A stretch of DNA of 40,493 nt from a virus. Position numbers and translations under genes: made by a program. The DNA lies in IMG/VR virus record IMGVR_UViG_3300035438_002375, positions 1 to 40,493 of that record; one strand, 5' to 3'. The notes under the pieces were generated by a model. The model had not been told where the DNA came from. It saw only the letters and a program-made list of their open reading frames with translations, and made no database searches. Shown piece by piece: positions 7,978 through 16,319 of the stretch (the first letter of the stretch is position 1; each line of letters begins with the position of its first letter).

Positions 7978-8691
7978 TTATTTTCCTAAATAATCGGATA
8001 ATTTTTTCATCAAATCAAGTGATTTGTTTGTGGTTGGGTCTGATTTAACCTTTTTTTCTTCTTCCAAATTTTCTTCGTACTTGTGTCTGTCATTTACATC
8101 AGAAAACAAATAAGCACCTGGTGTTGAAGGTGAAGATACCAAATCAAAACAAATCAATTCGAAATCATCTTGAACTTCATTTCTTTCCCCGACCTTTTTC
8201 AAAGACCCTACCCCTCTTGATGAAACCCCCATAGTGACACCTTGTCTCATAAGGTTAGCTGCAACATCCCCTTTAGAGGATACTATCCCCCTCTCGTGAA
8301 ACCCTGGAGTTGTCAATAATTTTAATTTTCCCATTAGAATATTTTTATCCCACCATATATCAGTGATAAGATGTGATACTCTATCTAAATCTATAAGTGA
8401 AGACTCAGGGTGATTTAATTCAGAAGTAGATAATCCTTTTTCAATTATTTTTTTATATCTATCGGATTCTCTCTTCAAAATTTTTTCTGGGTAAAACCTA
8501 CCATTTCTGTTTGGGGTGTCATACTTCTGAAGTACAGCATAAAATTCAAAAGGATTTCTATAATCCAAATTTTTAGCTTCTTTTAACATATTTGCATTAT
8601 GTTCATCTCTTGGGGAAACATAACCAGCGTCCATCTCTATTAAAATACCATGTCCTGTTTCATGTGCCTCTAAAATTCTGAGTTGTTTCAT
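7978..8691 (-). CDS. Prohead protease, T4 gp21-like
   Basis: 237 residues. It cleaves capsid, scaffold and packaged proteins during head maturation. Motifs fit the phage prohead serine protease fold: catalytic His in SELNHPESS (His94), Ser in TMGVSSRGVG (Ser157/158), and an Asp/Ser-rich segment CFDLVSSPSTPGAYLF at 181-196. The length is close to T4 gp21 (212 aa). The expected substrates with an [LI]-x-E site are visible in this window (capsid residue 60 and several N-terminal peptides). A TATTTAT box lies 15 bases upstream. Confidence 0.9.
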   Translation of the reverse strand: MKQLRILEAHETGHGILIEMDAGYVSPRDEHNANMLKEAKNLDYRNPFEFYAVLQKYDTPNRNGRFYPEKILKRESDRYKKIIEKGLSTSELNHPESSLIDLDRVSHLITDIWWDKNILMGKLKLLTTPGFHERGIVSSKGDVAANLMRQGVTMGVSSRGVGSLKKVGERNEVQDDFELICFDLVSSPSTPGAYLFSDVNDRHKYEENLEEEKKVKSDPTTNKSLDLMKKLSDYLGK

Positions 8692-8706
8692 TCTTCCTTT
8701 TAAAAG

Positions 8707-8713
8707 ATAAATA
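8707..8713 (-). promoter_or_regulatory. TATTTAT box before the protease gene
   Basis: Coding-strand ATATATTTATC, 15 bases before the ATG at 8691. Confidence 0.5.
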
Positions 8714-8728
8714 TATTGCTAGTATTGT

Positions 8729-9157
8729 TTAATTTTTTGATTTCGAAAAATCAAAATATTTGTTATTGGAAATATTATTAGTATAGATATTTTTTACAAT
8801 TTTTTTGATACCCTCTTTAAGAATTGGTGACTTGAATTCATAGTCCTGAGAAACGAATAAATTTACTTCCAAATTAAAAAAAGATTTTTTTCCTTTGTTT
8901 ATACCACTCGTTCTTAAATCTAAATCAACGATATTTTTCTCTAAAAAAATTTCCTCAGTTATCGAATTATATACAGAGTGTTTTATTTCACGATTCAAAT
9001 TACAAACAACTCTATTCCAATTATCATACTCCATTTTCGGACAAACCCAAGATTGAATGTTTATGTAGATTGACTTTAAATTTTTAGAATCCACAGTTCC
9101 GTATACTGATTTAATTGGTGTAAATAAATTTAGTTTTACACTTTTTCCTTTTTTCAT
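8729..9157 (-). CDS. Hypothetical protein, 142 aa
   Basis: A basic, Asn/Lys-rich protein (MKKGKSVKLNLFTPIKSVYG at the N-terminus) with no recognised motif. It lies between the protease and bS21 and is read from a Bacteroidetes-type promoter rather than a TATTTAT box. This may mean early expression despite its place among head genes. Codon use is very AT-rich, like neighbouring low-expression genes. Confidence 0.7.
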   Translation of the reverse strand: MKKGKSVKLNLFTPIKSVYGTVDSKNLKSIYINIQSWVCPKMEYDNWNRVVCNLNREIKHSVYNSITEEIFLEKNIVDLDLRTSGINKGKKSFFNLEVNLFVSQDYEFKSPILKEGIKKIVKNIYTNNISNNKYFDFSKSKN

Positions 9158-9188
9158 TCATTTTCATATTTCATAGTTTATTTTGATA

Positions 9189-9220
9189 CAAAAGTAACCA
9201 TAAAGTTATTTATTGTCAAA
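9189..9220 (-). promoter_or_regulatory. Bacteroidetes-type promoter
   Basis: On the minus strand TTTG (9217-9220), 20 bases, then TACTTTTG (9189-9196). This is a full match to the TTTG-N19/21-TAnnTTTG consensus of the Bacteroidetes primary sigma factor. It faces the 142-aa gene. Confidence 0.7.
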
Positions 9221-9239
9221 AACACAATATATATAAAAT

Positions 9240-9428
9240 ATGTTGATTATCGAAATAACCAAATCGGAAAATTTAGAGAAGGCTTTGAAAGTTTTGAAAT
9301 CTAAGGTAATAAAGACAAAACAAAATCAAAAGTTATTGGAAAAGAAAGAATTTGAAAAGAAGTCTGTTACTAAAAGAAAAGCATTACTAAAAGCAAAATA
9401 TACTCAAAGAAAGAAAACGAACCTATAG
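9240..9428 (+). CDS. rpsU: Ribosomal protein bS21 homologue
   Basis: 62 residues. The line MLIIEITKSENLEKALKVLK, KKSVTKRKAL and LKAKYTQRKK matches bS21, especially the Bacteroidetes form beginning MLII and ending in K-A-K-Y. In the ribosome bS21 sits on the 30S platform beside the 16S rRNA 3' end. In Bacteroidetes it helps to occlude the anti-Shine-Dalgarno sequence. Phages are known to carry bS21. The leader (CAATATATATAAA before the ATG) has no Shine-Dalgarno sequence. This differs from the flavobacterial host rpsU genes reported to use one for feedback control. The gene stands alone on plus inside a minus-strand block and overlaps the end of the 9423 gene by six bases. Confidence 0.88.
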   Translation: MLIIEITKSENLEKALKVLKSKVIKTKQNQKLLEKKEFEKKSVTKRKALLKAKYTQRKKTNL

Positions 9429-10121
9429 GTTTTTTTCCAAACTCACTAATTTTACATAGTTCATCTGATTAAAATCCTGAGTTTGAATTTTCTCTATAGT
9501 CTCTTGTATTTTAGATTTTAATTCCTGTTCTGATTCGTTTGTGAGGATTGTTTTTAATTTATCTATTGTAGATTCTTTCAAGTTTTGATAATCTTCCTTC
9601 AAGTTTTTACTATCTGTTTTTACCACATTCATGAAAACTTTTTTAGAATCTTCATCCATATTTGTGATGTAATTCTCTAATGTCTGATTGGCAATTTTAA
9701 CCATACTAGAAACAGGTAACTTTATAGATTCCTTCAGACTTTCTTTCTCAGATTTCAAAATTTGAATGATTTCCTTTTTAGCGTTTACGCGTTCAGATAA
9801 ATTTAAATTATTTGTGTAAACTAGTGTGTCAATATTTTTGTAATTATTATTAGTAGTCTCTTTAGCAAGTTTGGGTAATTTTACTGTTGGTAAAATTCTA
9901 TTGATTACAGATAATCCTTCTTCTAAAAAATCTTTAGCATCACCTTCGTTCAAACCTTGATTTGTAGATAACTGGTCATAGACAGAATAAAGTTTGGATA
10001 TTGATTTATTATTCAATATATTAGACTTAAATTCATTGATACTTTTCTTGAATTCTTTTTCACTTTTGTAAGATTCAATCAAGTGGTTTTCTATGGCGGT
10101 TTTTATCTGTCCGAATGTCAT
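9423..10121 (-). CDS. Helical hypothetical protein next to the portal gene
   Basis: 232 residues, rich in Lys, Glu, Asn, Ser, with long predicted helices (for example ESLKESIKLPVSSMVKIANQ and LKSKIQETIEKIQTQDF). No Cys and no catalytic motif. It follows the portal gene at a 23-base distance with a TATTTAT box between them. Such helical proteins near the portal can be head-core components. That is inference only. Confidence 0.7.
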   Translation of the reverse strand: MTFGQIKTAIENHLIESYKSEKEFKKSINEFKSNILNNKSISKLYSVYDQLSTNQGLNEGDAKDFLEEGLSVINRILPTVKLPKLAKETTNNNYKNIDTLVYTNNLNLSERVNAKKEIIQILKSEKESLKESIKLPVSSMVKIANQTLENYITNMDEDSKKVFMNVVKTDSKNLKEDYQNLKESTIDKLKTILTNESEQELKSKIQETIEKIQTQDFNQMNYVKLVSLEKNL

Positions 10122-10137
10122 TACTGTAGGTTTACAA

Positions 10138-10144
10138 ATAAATA
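10138..10144 (-). promoter_or_regulatory. TATTTAT box
   Basis: Coding-strand AATATTTATTTG, 16 bases before the ATG at 10121. It overlaps the end of the portal gene region. Confidence 0.5.
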
Positions 10145-11974
10145 TTAGGAATTTAGTAACTTGTCTAACTGCTTGGTAATTTCACCCAAAGAATTTTGCC
10201 CATGTGACAAATCTATGTTGGTTGAACCTTCAATAAAGTTATTTTCAACTAAAATGTTCAGTTCTTTAGATTTAGATTCCGGTGTAACTTCGCCTCCTTC
10301 GGGTGGTGCTTCCCCACCAGCAGGTTCTTCAGGTGTGGGTGGTGATGGCGGTGACATTGGTTCTATTCCTGAAGGTTCAAATCCACCTCCAGTTTCGGTT
10401 GCAGTTTGAGTTGGTGTTCCTCCCGTTGTTGACCCGTATAATTTATCTAGATTATCAAATATTCCCGTTTTGGTAATAACTGTTGGAGTGGCTTTCAATT
10501 CTTCACCGACCGCTCTCTCCAATCTCTGTTGTTGTAAATCTAATTTGACTTCATCGTCTGACCAACCAAAAATATGTTTTTTAGCCCATGTTGTAGAGGT
10601 TGCTGAAATTCCACCTCCAGGGTCAGATACCATGTCTTTATAAAGTGTAACTTTTTCTTTCCAGACATCAATTTTGAGTAAATCAGCTTGAGTGGATGGA
10701 TTAGTAAGACCCAAAGTAAAATTATCAAGTTCATCTTCAAAACCTAAAAGAAACAGATGAACAATTGCAATTTTATTCAGTTCCTGTAACATACTTTTTT
10801 GAATCCTGTTTATTGTTCTGGCGAACCTAATATCCTGCAAAGAAAGATTCTTACCGTCACCCACAACTTCTTCAAACCCTAAAAACGCTTTGGGTACTCT
10901 TAAAGCTGTCAACAGTTTTTTCTGAATATATTCAATATCCGCAATTTCTGATAGATTTTGTGCACCAGGCAAGGTATCTATTGGACTAGGTGCTGCTGGG
11001 TCACGTACAGGTACAAAATAGTCTTGGTCAACGGCCATCTGATTGAATCTCATATCCACTTGACCTGTCTTACTGTCAACAATTTGTTCTCTCTTGAATT
11101 TGTTTGCCACACGTTGTACATACGCTTCAACATCGTCATCATTCATGTTTCCGACAAATACCTTGAATATCCTTCTTTCTGGAGCTCTCGAAGTACGATA
11201 AATCAACATCGCATCTTCGGATAACAATAATTGTTTCCAAATTCTTCTGGCTTTTTCAAGCATTGAAGTTCCGTATGGTAGCCTTCTATCATCACCCAAC
11301 AGTCTAAAGTGAGCAATTTCCCAAGACTGAAAAGTCATGTTTTTATTTTTCCAATCGAAGTGAAGTGCTTTTCTATCTTCAGGTCTATCGGGTTCTACTG
11401 TAATTTTTTGTGAAGTACCAACTTCTCTTCTCTCAATTTCGATTGTAGGTAGTTGTTGACAACCAACAATTCCCTTTTCTGGGTCGAGTTTGAGGTAAAC
11501 AAAGTTATCACCATACTTACATGTATTTCTTGTCCACATTGGTAAATTGGTGTTGATATCCAATGTATTGTTGAAAAGGTCGGCTAAAACTGATTTGATT
11601 CTTTTTGATTCTGAATAAATCTGTAATATGAAACCATCCTCATTGGTAGTTGTTGATTCCTCAGCATAAATGTCCAACGCCGCAGAAATTTCAGGTGTAT
11701 ACTCCATAGACTCATAATCATATTGTGCGGAGAGTCTTGATGGTTCATAATAAATGGCTTGAGAATATAAATTGTTTTCAACTTTAGCCCATTGATTTGC
11801 TAAATAAAAACTTTGTTGTGCTTGTAATTTTTCCCTTTCGTATTCAGCTCGGTCGGTGGTACGTAGTAATACTTTTTTATCAAACTTATATGTAGGATAA
11901 TCCTGACCTAATAAAGAATTGGGTCCAAAGGTTTTGGATAACCTCTGCCAAATAGTTAAATTCTGTTCACTCAT
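10145..11974 (-). CDS. Portal protein, T4 gp20-like
   Basis: 609 residues. It forms the dodecameric ring through which DNA is packaged and ejected, and docks the terminase. It lies directly downstream of the terminase gene as in T4-like phages. Sequence features fit gp20: the N-terminal TWQRLSKTFGPNSL-type segment, EYTPEISAALDIYAEESTTT near residue 90, FRLLGDDRRLPYGTSMLEKA near 225, and VPKAFLGFEEVVGDGKNLS near 370. The last 110 residues are a Pro/Gly/Glu-rich tail (SPPSPPTPEEPAGGEAPPEG) followed by a short helix, longer than in T4. A TATTTAT box lies 29 bases upstream. Confidence 0.9.
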   Translation of the reverse strand: MSEQNLTIWQRLSKTFGPNSLLGQDYPTYKFDKKVLLRTTDRAEYEREKLQAQQSFYLANQWAKVENNLYSQAIYYEPSRLSAQYDYESMEYTPEISAALDIYAEESTTTNEDGFILQIYSESKRIKSVLADLFNNTLDINTNLPMWTRNTCKYGDNFVYLKLDPEKGIVGCQQLPTIEIERREVGTSQKITVEPDRPEDRKALHFDWKNKNMTFQSWEIAHFRLLGDDRRLPYGTSMLEKARRIWKQLLLSEDAMLIYRTSRAPERRIFKVFVGNMNDDDVEAYVQRVANKFKREQIVDSKTGQVDMRFNQMAVDQDYFVPVRDPAAPSPIDTLPGAQNLSEIADIEYIQKKLLTALRVPKAFLGFEEVVGDGKNLSLQDIRFARTINRIQKSMLQELNKIAIVHLFLLGFEDELDNFTLGLTNPSTQADLLKIDVWKEKVTLYKDMVSDPGGGISATSTTWAKKHIFGWSDDEVKLDLQQQRLERAVGEELKATPTVITKTGIFDNLDKLYGSTTGGTPTQTATETGGGFEPSGIEPMSPPSPPTPEEPAGGEAPPEGGEVTPESKSKELNILVENNFIEGSTNIDLSHGQNSLGEITKQLDKLLNS

Positions 11975-12003
11975 CTTTTAATTTTACTTGTCTAATCAAT
12001 AAT

Positions 12004-12010
12004 ATAAATA
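12004..12010 (-). promoter_or_regulatory. TATTTAT box before the portal gene
   Basis: Coding-strand CTATTTATATT, 29 bases before the ATG at 11974. Confidence 0.5.
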
Positions 12011-12011
12011 G

Positions 12012-13775
12012 TTATTTAGCTCCAAATAACCATCCATATTTTTGATAATCGGCCTTAGTTGGACCATTTGTAGGATACATACCTGAGTTACGATTAGACT
12101 GTGGAACCATCGGGTTGAAATAATCTGATGTATTTTTATTTTCATTCACGGTCGATGTCCAAGAATTCAACATTGCCTTGGTATGATTGACAACTTTTTG
12201 TATCGATTGGAATGATTTTTCTGCAACATAAATTGCCATGGATATAGCCATAATACAATCATCGTGGTGTCCCTTTTGATGGTCAGGTCTACCATTTATG
12301 AAGATGAAAGTATTCATTTCATTATATAATCGATTAGAATAAATTTTGAAATCATGTCGCACCGCTTCCTCAAGCGATGCAATAATTTGAACCCTTTTAG
12401 AATTAAAATTTATACCAGGTATTTTTTCATTTGCTTTAGGGTCCCACTTCCATTTCTTGTTCGGGTCTATGTTGTCAACATACAATCCACCTTCATAATT
12501 CAATTCTTGCATTTTACGGGCAGTTGAAATTCCCATCCCACCAGTTATATCAATCACACAAAAGGCTCTATACATAGTACCCCACTTATAAGCAATTTCA
12601 GCAAGTACATCTGGTGGGATTTTACCGACGTATTCCAAAACCTGTTCTTTTGTGTCAAAATCAATAATCTCAATACATGAGAAATCTTCTGAATCTCCTC
12701 TTGAAACATCCACCCCCATAACGTACTTATGATTATTTTCAGGCTCTTTGAATATCCACAATGAGCTTCCCATCAATTTAGCTTGAGGTTCTCTAAGGCT
12801 ATTCTTAGCAATATTTTGCATCAACTCAGATTCAAAAACATTGTCCCCTGACCCCAAGAAATTACACTCCAATTCTTGTGCAACTTTTCTTCTGTCAAAT
12901 TTCAATTTTTTGACCATTCCCTCAAACCAAGCAGAACATGGTTTATAACCCTTATTGATGTAATCTGTGGTTATTGAATGGTCTCTCTCATATGGATTAT
13001 CTATTGAGAGGTCAACTACAACGTCTTTGGGATAATCTTCTCTATTCAATAAAAAATGAACGAGGTCATTAGTTTTGACCATGAACAAATCCTTGGTATA
13101 TCTTGGGTCTCTATACCAATACATCTCCGAGATTTTAAACTCATTCATTCCTCTCAATGCTTGGTCATAAATTTCATAATAGATTGGGTCATATCCGTTA
13201 GGGGTTGAAACAACTATCACTTTACCACCTGTTGATAGAGATGCCATACAAGCAGACCAGAAATCATTATCTGCTTCAATGAACGCAGCTTCGTCAAAAA
13301 TCAATATTGTTGGCGTGTAACCACGTAAGGCGTCCTTGGATGTTGCAACCGCTTTAACCTCACAATCATTCGAAAGTTTGAAATGTCTTTGGGAGTTTTT
13401 TTCTGCAGAAAAACCGATACCAACCCATTCTGGCCATTGTTCAGTGAATGACCTTATTTTGTTAGCCATCTCGACAGAAGTGTCAAGTTTGTTGGCAATA
13501 ATTAGAATTTTTTCAGGTTTTTGTTTTTTTGCAAAAACTAATTTTTTTGATGCCCAAGCGGCAGTTACAGTAGAAACACCCGCCTGTCTATATTTCAGAG
13601 CAATGTTTTCGTTGTACGAATCATAATCTTCAATCAATCTTACTTGGTCAGGAAATAAATCTAAAGGGACATATTTTGATACGGTGTTATCGTAAGTTTG
13701 TAAATATGCTTTGAGTGCATAGGGAGTATTCCTCATACACTTTGTATATTCAATAATTAGTTGTTCTTTTGTCAT
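12012..13775 (-). CDS. Terminase large subunit, T4 gp17-like
   Basis: 587 residues. ATP-driven DNA packaging motor and headful nuclease. The ATPase domain shows the gp17-type Walker A variant RQAGVST (63-69), Walker B ILIFDEAAF (157-165) and the coupling motif VVSTPNG near 188. The C-terminal RNase H-like nuclease domain shows GVDVSRGDSEDF (354-365), VIDITGG (407-413) and a late HDDCIMA acidic motif. The start lies six bases after the upstream stop, so it is in one operon with the three genes before it. Length and domain order are those of T4-like large terminases. Confidence 0.95.
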   Translation of the reverse strand: MTKEQLIIEYTKCMRNTPYALKAYLQTYDNTVSKYVPLDLFPDQVRLIEDYDSYNENIALKYRQAGVSTVTAAWASKKLVFAKKQKPEKILIIANKLDTSVEMANKIRSFTEQWPEWVGIGFSAEKNSQRHFKLSNDCEVKAVATSKDALRGYTPTILIFDEAAFIEADNDFWSACMASLSTGGKVIVVSTPNGYDPIYYEIYDQALRGMNEFKISEMYWYRDPRYTKDLFMVKTNDLVHFLLNREDYPKDVVVDLSIDNPYERDHSITTDYINKGYKPCSAWFEGMVKKLKFDRRKVAQELECNFLGSGDNVFESELMQNIAKNSLREPQAKLMGSSLWIFKEPENNHKYVMGVDVSRGDSEDFSCIEIIDFDTKEQVLEYVGKIPPDVLAEIAYKWGTMYRAFCVIDITGGMGISTARKMQELNYEGGLYVDNIDPNKKWKWDPKANEKIPGINFNSKRVQIIASLEEAVRHDFKIYSNRLYNEMNTFIFINGRPDHQKGHHDDCIMAISMAIYVAEKSFQSIQKVVNHTKAMLNSWTSTVNENKNTSDYFNPMVPQSNRNSGMYPTNGPTKADYQKYGWLFGAK

Positions 13776-13781
13776 TCAGAA

Positions 13782-15095
13782 TCATTTGGGTCGACTTATA
13801 CCCAAATTACTCAAGAAATCATCCAAATCATCATCGTCATCATCGGAATCACCATCTTTGTTCTGGTCTTCCAAATAGTCATCATATTCTTTTTTCAACT
13901 CCATAGCCTTTTTCATTATCTCTTGAAAACGTTCTTTAGCTTTGGAAACTTTGGCATTGTCATTTGAAATGGTGTTACCAATAATTTGAAGAAATTCGCG
14001 AGCTGGAATTTGGTATAATTCAATTTCGAACCAGTTTATTAAACCTTTATTGTCTGAATCGAACATTTCGTCAGGTAAGGCAAATCTAATTTTTTCAACA
14101 ATTTCAGGTCCTAATCTCAACTGCATGGGTTCGTTAGATAAAACATCAACGGCACCTTTTACCTTTTCACGCATTTGAGGGTCTTTCGGAAGACCAAATC
14201 TAGCATTAGCTTTTTTAATTCCTTTAATAATCTCATGACATAAAATCGGAAAGAATAAACCTTCAGCTACTATTTTTGTATCGGGTTTCTCTTGAGATTC
14301 TTCTTCTCCTTCTCCGCCTCCCTCGTCGTCTGCATCTTCTAATGATACTTTACCGGCAACACCATTTCCTGTGGCAGACATTTGTTCAATCATCTGTTCC
14401 ATAGTGAAATACAATAAATCATTTACTGCCATAACACCCAAGTAAGCAGGAAACAATCTTGAGTCTATTGCATCCAACTTTCTTTTAACTTCAGGCTTTT
14501 GGAATAAATAATGTCCTTTTTTTGCAGCACCTTGTACAACAGCGTTTATAATATTTCTTTTATGTTTTTCTAATTCGAGTTCTTCTTGTGGAGTTAAATT
14601 TTCAATATCGAAGTCGTCGAAACTTAAAGTTTGTTTTTTTTCCTCGTCATCCTCTTCTTCCTCATCTTCAGGTTCTTCTGGTTCATATCTGAAATTATTT
14701 ACGTCAATAGGTTCTCTATTTAACATTGCTTCAATTTGATACCAACCTTCAGGAGTCTCAGTTTCTTCAAGTGATACATCTGTAGCTAACTTTTCAAGTT
14801 CCTCTTTGTGTTGGGACTCAATTCTCAAAATCATAGGAACCTTACTCATCTCCTCCATGTAAATCCTTTGGATTACATTAGGAGTTAGTCTTTCCATACC
14901 TTTGACTTGACGTAATTTGTCAACAACTTTCTTAAATCTTTCTGTTGCGAGTCTTTCCACATCTTCAGCACCTTTTTGGAATGCCGGAGAACTTGCATAT
15001 AAACCCTCAGGACTTGAAAGTTTTCTTTCTAAGTTTGGGTCCATCCTTTCAGGATAGTTACCATAATCAATTGCTTCTGATGTTCTTTTTCTCAT
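13782..15095 (-). CDS. Acidic virion-type protein upstream of terminase
   Basis: 437 residues, helical, with acidic low-complexity segments at about 140-155 (EEPEDEEEEDDEEKK), 250-272 and at the C-terminus (GDSDDDDDDLDDFL). The N-terminus RKRTSEAIDYGNYPERMDPN has no signal peptide. I recall proteins of this sort upstream of terminase in marine T4-like phages but cannot assign a T4 gene. The start codon overlaps the preceding stop (ATGA around 15092-15095), and it precedes terminase by six bases, so the four genes from 17599 down to terminase look coupled. Confidence 0.75.
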   Translation of the reverse strand: MRKRTSEAIDYGNYPERMDPNLERKLSSPEGLYASSPAFQKGAEDVERLATERFKKVVDKLRQVKGMERLTPNVIQRIYMEEMSKVPMILRIESQHKEELEKLATDVSLEETETPEGWYQIEAMLNREPIDVNNFRYEPEEPEDEEEEDDEEKKQTLSFDDFDIENLTPQEELELEKHKRNIINAVVQGAAKKGHYLFQKPEVKRKLDAIDSRLFPAYLGVMAVNDLLYFTMEQMIEQMSATGNGVAGKVSLEDADDEGGGEGEEESQEKPDTKIVAEGLFFPILCHEIIKGIKKANARFGLPKDPQMREKVKGAVDVLSNEPMQLRLGPEIVEKIRFALPDEMFDSDNKGLINWFEIELYQIPAREFLQIIGNTISNDNAKVSKAKERFQEIMKKAMELKKEYDDYLEDQNKDGDSDDDDDDLDDFLSNLGISRPK

Positions 15096-15928
15096 TTTTT
15101 TCTCAACATTTTCATTATTGTAGAAATCACTTTCTTTTTAGCCTTTTCAGGTTCCACGGCCATTGGTGCCTCTTTTTCGCCCGGATTTGGATTTTGTCCA
15201 GGTCTCATTGGTCTAGGTTTTGGTTTCGTAGGTGTAGCCGGTTTCGTAGGTGTAGCCGGTTTCGTAGGTGCTACAGCAGGTTCTGACTCTCCCAAATATT
15301 TCATGAGTTCTCTTTTTGTTATTTTTGGAGAAAGATGTCTTTCTACAATTTTTTGAATTTCAGTTTCCAAAAACAAAGATACATTTTTTTTACTCTCTTC
15401 CAAAGATTTTTTTACTCCCATGACACAACTTTCATATTTAGCTTTTTGTTTCTTAGTCCATTCACTTCTTTCTGAAGTTCCGAATTCTTCACCCATTTTT
15501 GCAGTGCATATCGCCCACGGGTTTTTTTCTTTTTTCTTTTTAGATTCTTCAATAGATTCGAAATTATACATACCATCATCATTCATAGAAGGGTCTTCTG
15601 TTTTGTCAGGACCAAAACCATCATTAGAACTAGGTCCTTCTTGCTCAGGGTCTTGAGTTTGTTTCTTTTGGTTAGGGTCCATCGTAACTTCTTCCTCCTC
15701 CTCTAACTCCTTCTCTATCATCTGAACAGGAACACCTTGTGTTGTCAAATTTTTCACGGTTTGTATTGCGTTCGGAGTGGTACTTTTAATTTGCACCATA
15801 GCGGCTTTGGTTTGTTCTCCCAACAACTTTGAGTGTAACAAATTTATTTCCGATTCGCTCAACTTTAGAACGGTTTTGGAAGGAATTCCTTTCTCGATTA
15901 GTTCTAATGCTTTAATTTTAATTTTCAT
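15092..15928 (-). CDS. Virion-type protein with NPWAICTAKM module and Pro repeat
   Basis: 278 residues from the ATG at 15928 (MKIKIKALELIEKGIPSKTV). A TTG six codons earlier is less likely. A short module at about 148-185 reads NPWAICTAKMGEEFG, then KYESCVMGVKKSLEE. This is a pattern I know from many environmental phage proteins without a known job. It is followed by a Thr-Lys-Pro-Ala repeat (three 18-base DNA repeats at 15222-15275) and a basic end. The gene overlaps the 15918 stop by 11 bases and the next start by four. A structural role is likely from context. Confidence 0.75.
   Translation of the reverse strand: MKIKIKALELIEKGIPSKTVLKLSESEINLLHSKLLGEQTKAAMVQIKSTTPNAIQTVKNLTTQGVPVQMIEKELEEEEEVTMDPNQKKQTQDPEQEGPSSNDGFGPDKTEDPSMNDDGMYNFESIEESKKKKEKNPWAICTAKMGEEFGTSERSEWTKKQKAKYESCVMGVKKSLEESKKNVSLFLETEIQKIVERHLSPKITKRELMKYLGESEPAVAPTKPATPTKPATPTKPKPRPMRPGQNPNPGEKEAPMAVEPEKAKKKVISTIMKMLRKK
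15222..15275 (-). repeat. Three 18-base repeats coding TKPATP
   Basis: Plus-strand unit GGTTTCGTAGGTGTAGCC, two exact copies and a third with three changed bases. The protein product is a Thr/Pro linker. Confidence 0.85.
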
Positions 15929-16319
15929 ATACAACTTTCTTTTCAAATTCGAGAATCAAATCTCTTTCGTATAATTTATCTTTTATAACTTGCTCTGACT
16001 CTCCAAACCTGAACACCATTCTCTTCTGACCTCTTACTTCCTCAGGTTCCCATGCCATCGCAACTACATCATCCAAGGCATCTATCATACAAAAAAAATC
16101 GGAGTTCTGAATCAATTCCAATTTAACATCAGTATTTCTCAAAACTCCTACCTTTTTTATATATTTCAACTCGGGAGGTAATGGATAACCATTACTTGGT
16201 TTTGATTCCCAATTTTCTCCCCAAACGTCTTCCAAATTTTCGTCCGAAAATATGAATTCGTAAATGTTATCCCCTTTATAATTGGGTCCTAAACCATTTA
16301 CGAAAACCAATTTACTCAT
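15918..16319 (-). CDS. Hypothetical protein, 133 aa
   Basis: Starts MSKLVFVNGLGPNYKGDNIY with an ATG overlapping the upstream stop (ATGA at 16316-16319) and overlaps the next start by 11 bases. It is mixed alpha/beta, with an acidic middle (DENLEDVWGENWESKPSNGY) and a basic end. It resembles small neck or completion proteins in size and place (before terminase), but I recognise no family. Confidence 0.75.
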   Translation of the reverse strand: MSKLVFVNGLGPNYKGDNIYEFIFSDENLEDVWGENWESKPSNGYPLPPELKYIKKVGVLRNTDVKLELIQNSDFFCMIDALDDVVAMAWEPEEVRGQKRMVFRFGESEQVIKDKLYERDLILEFEKKVVYEN

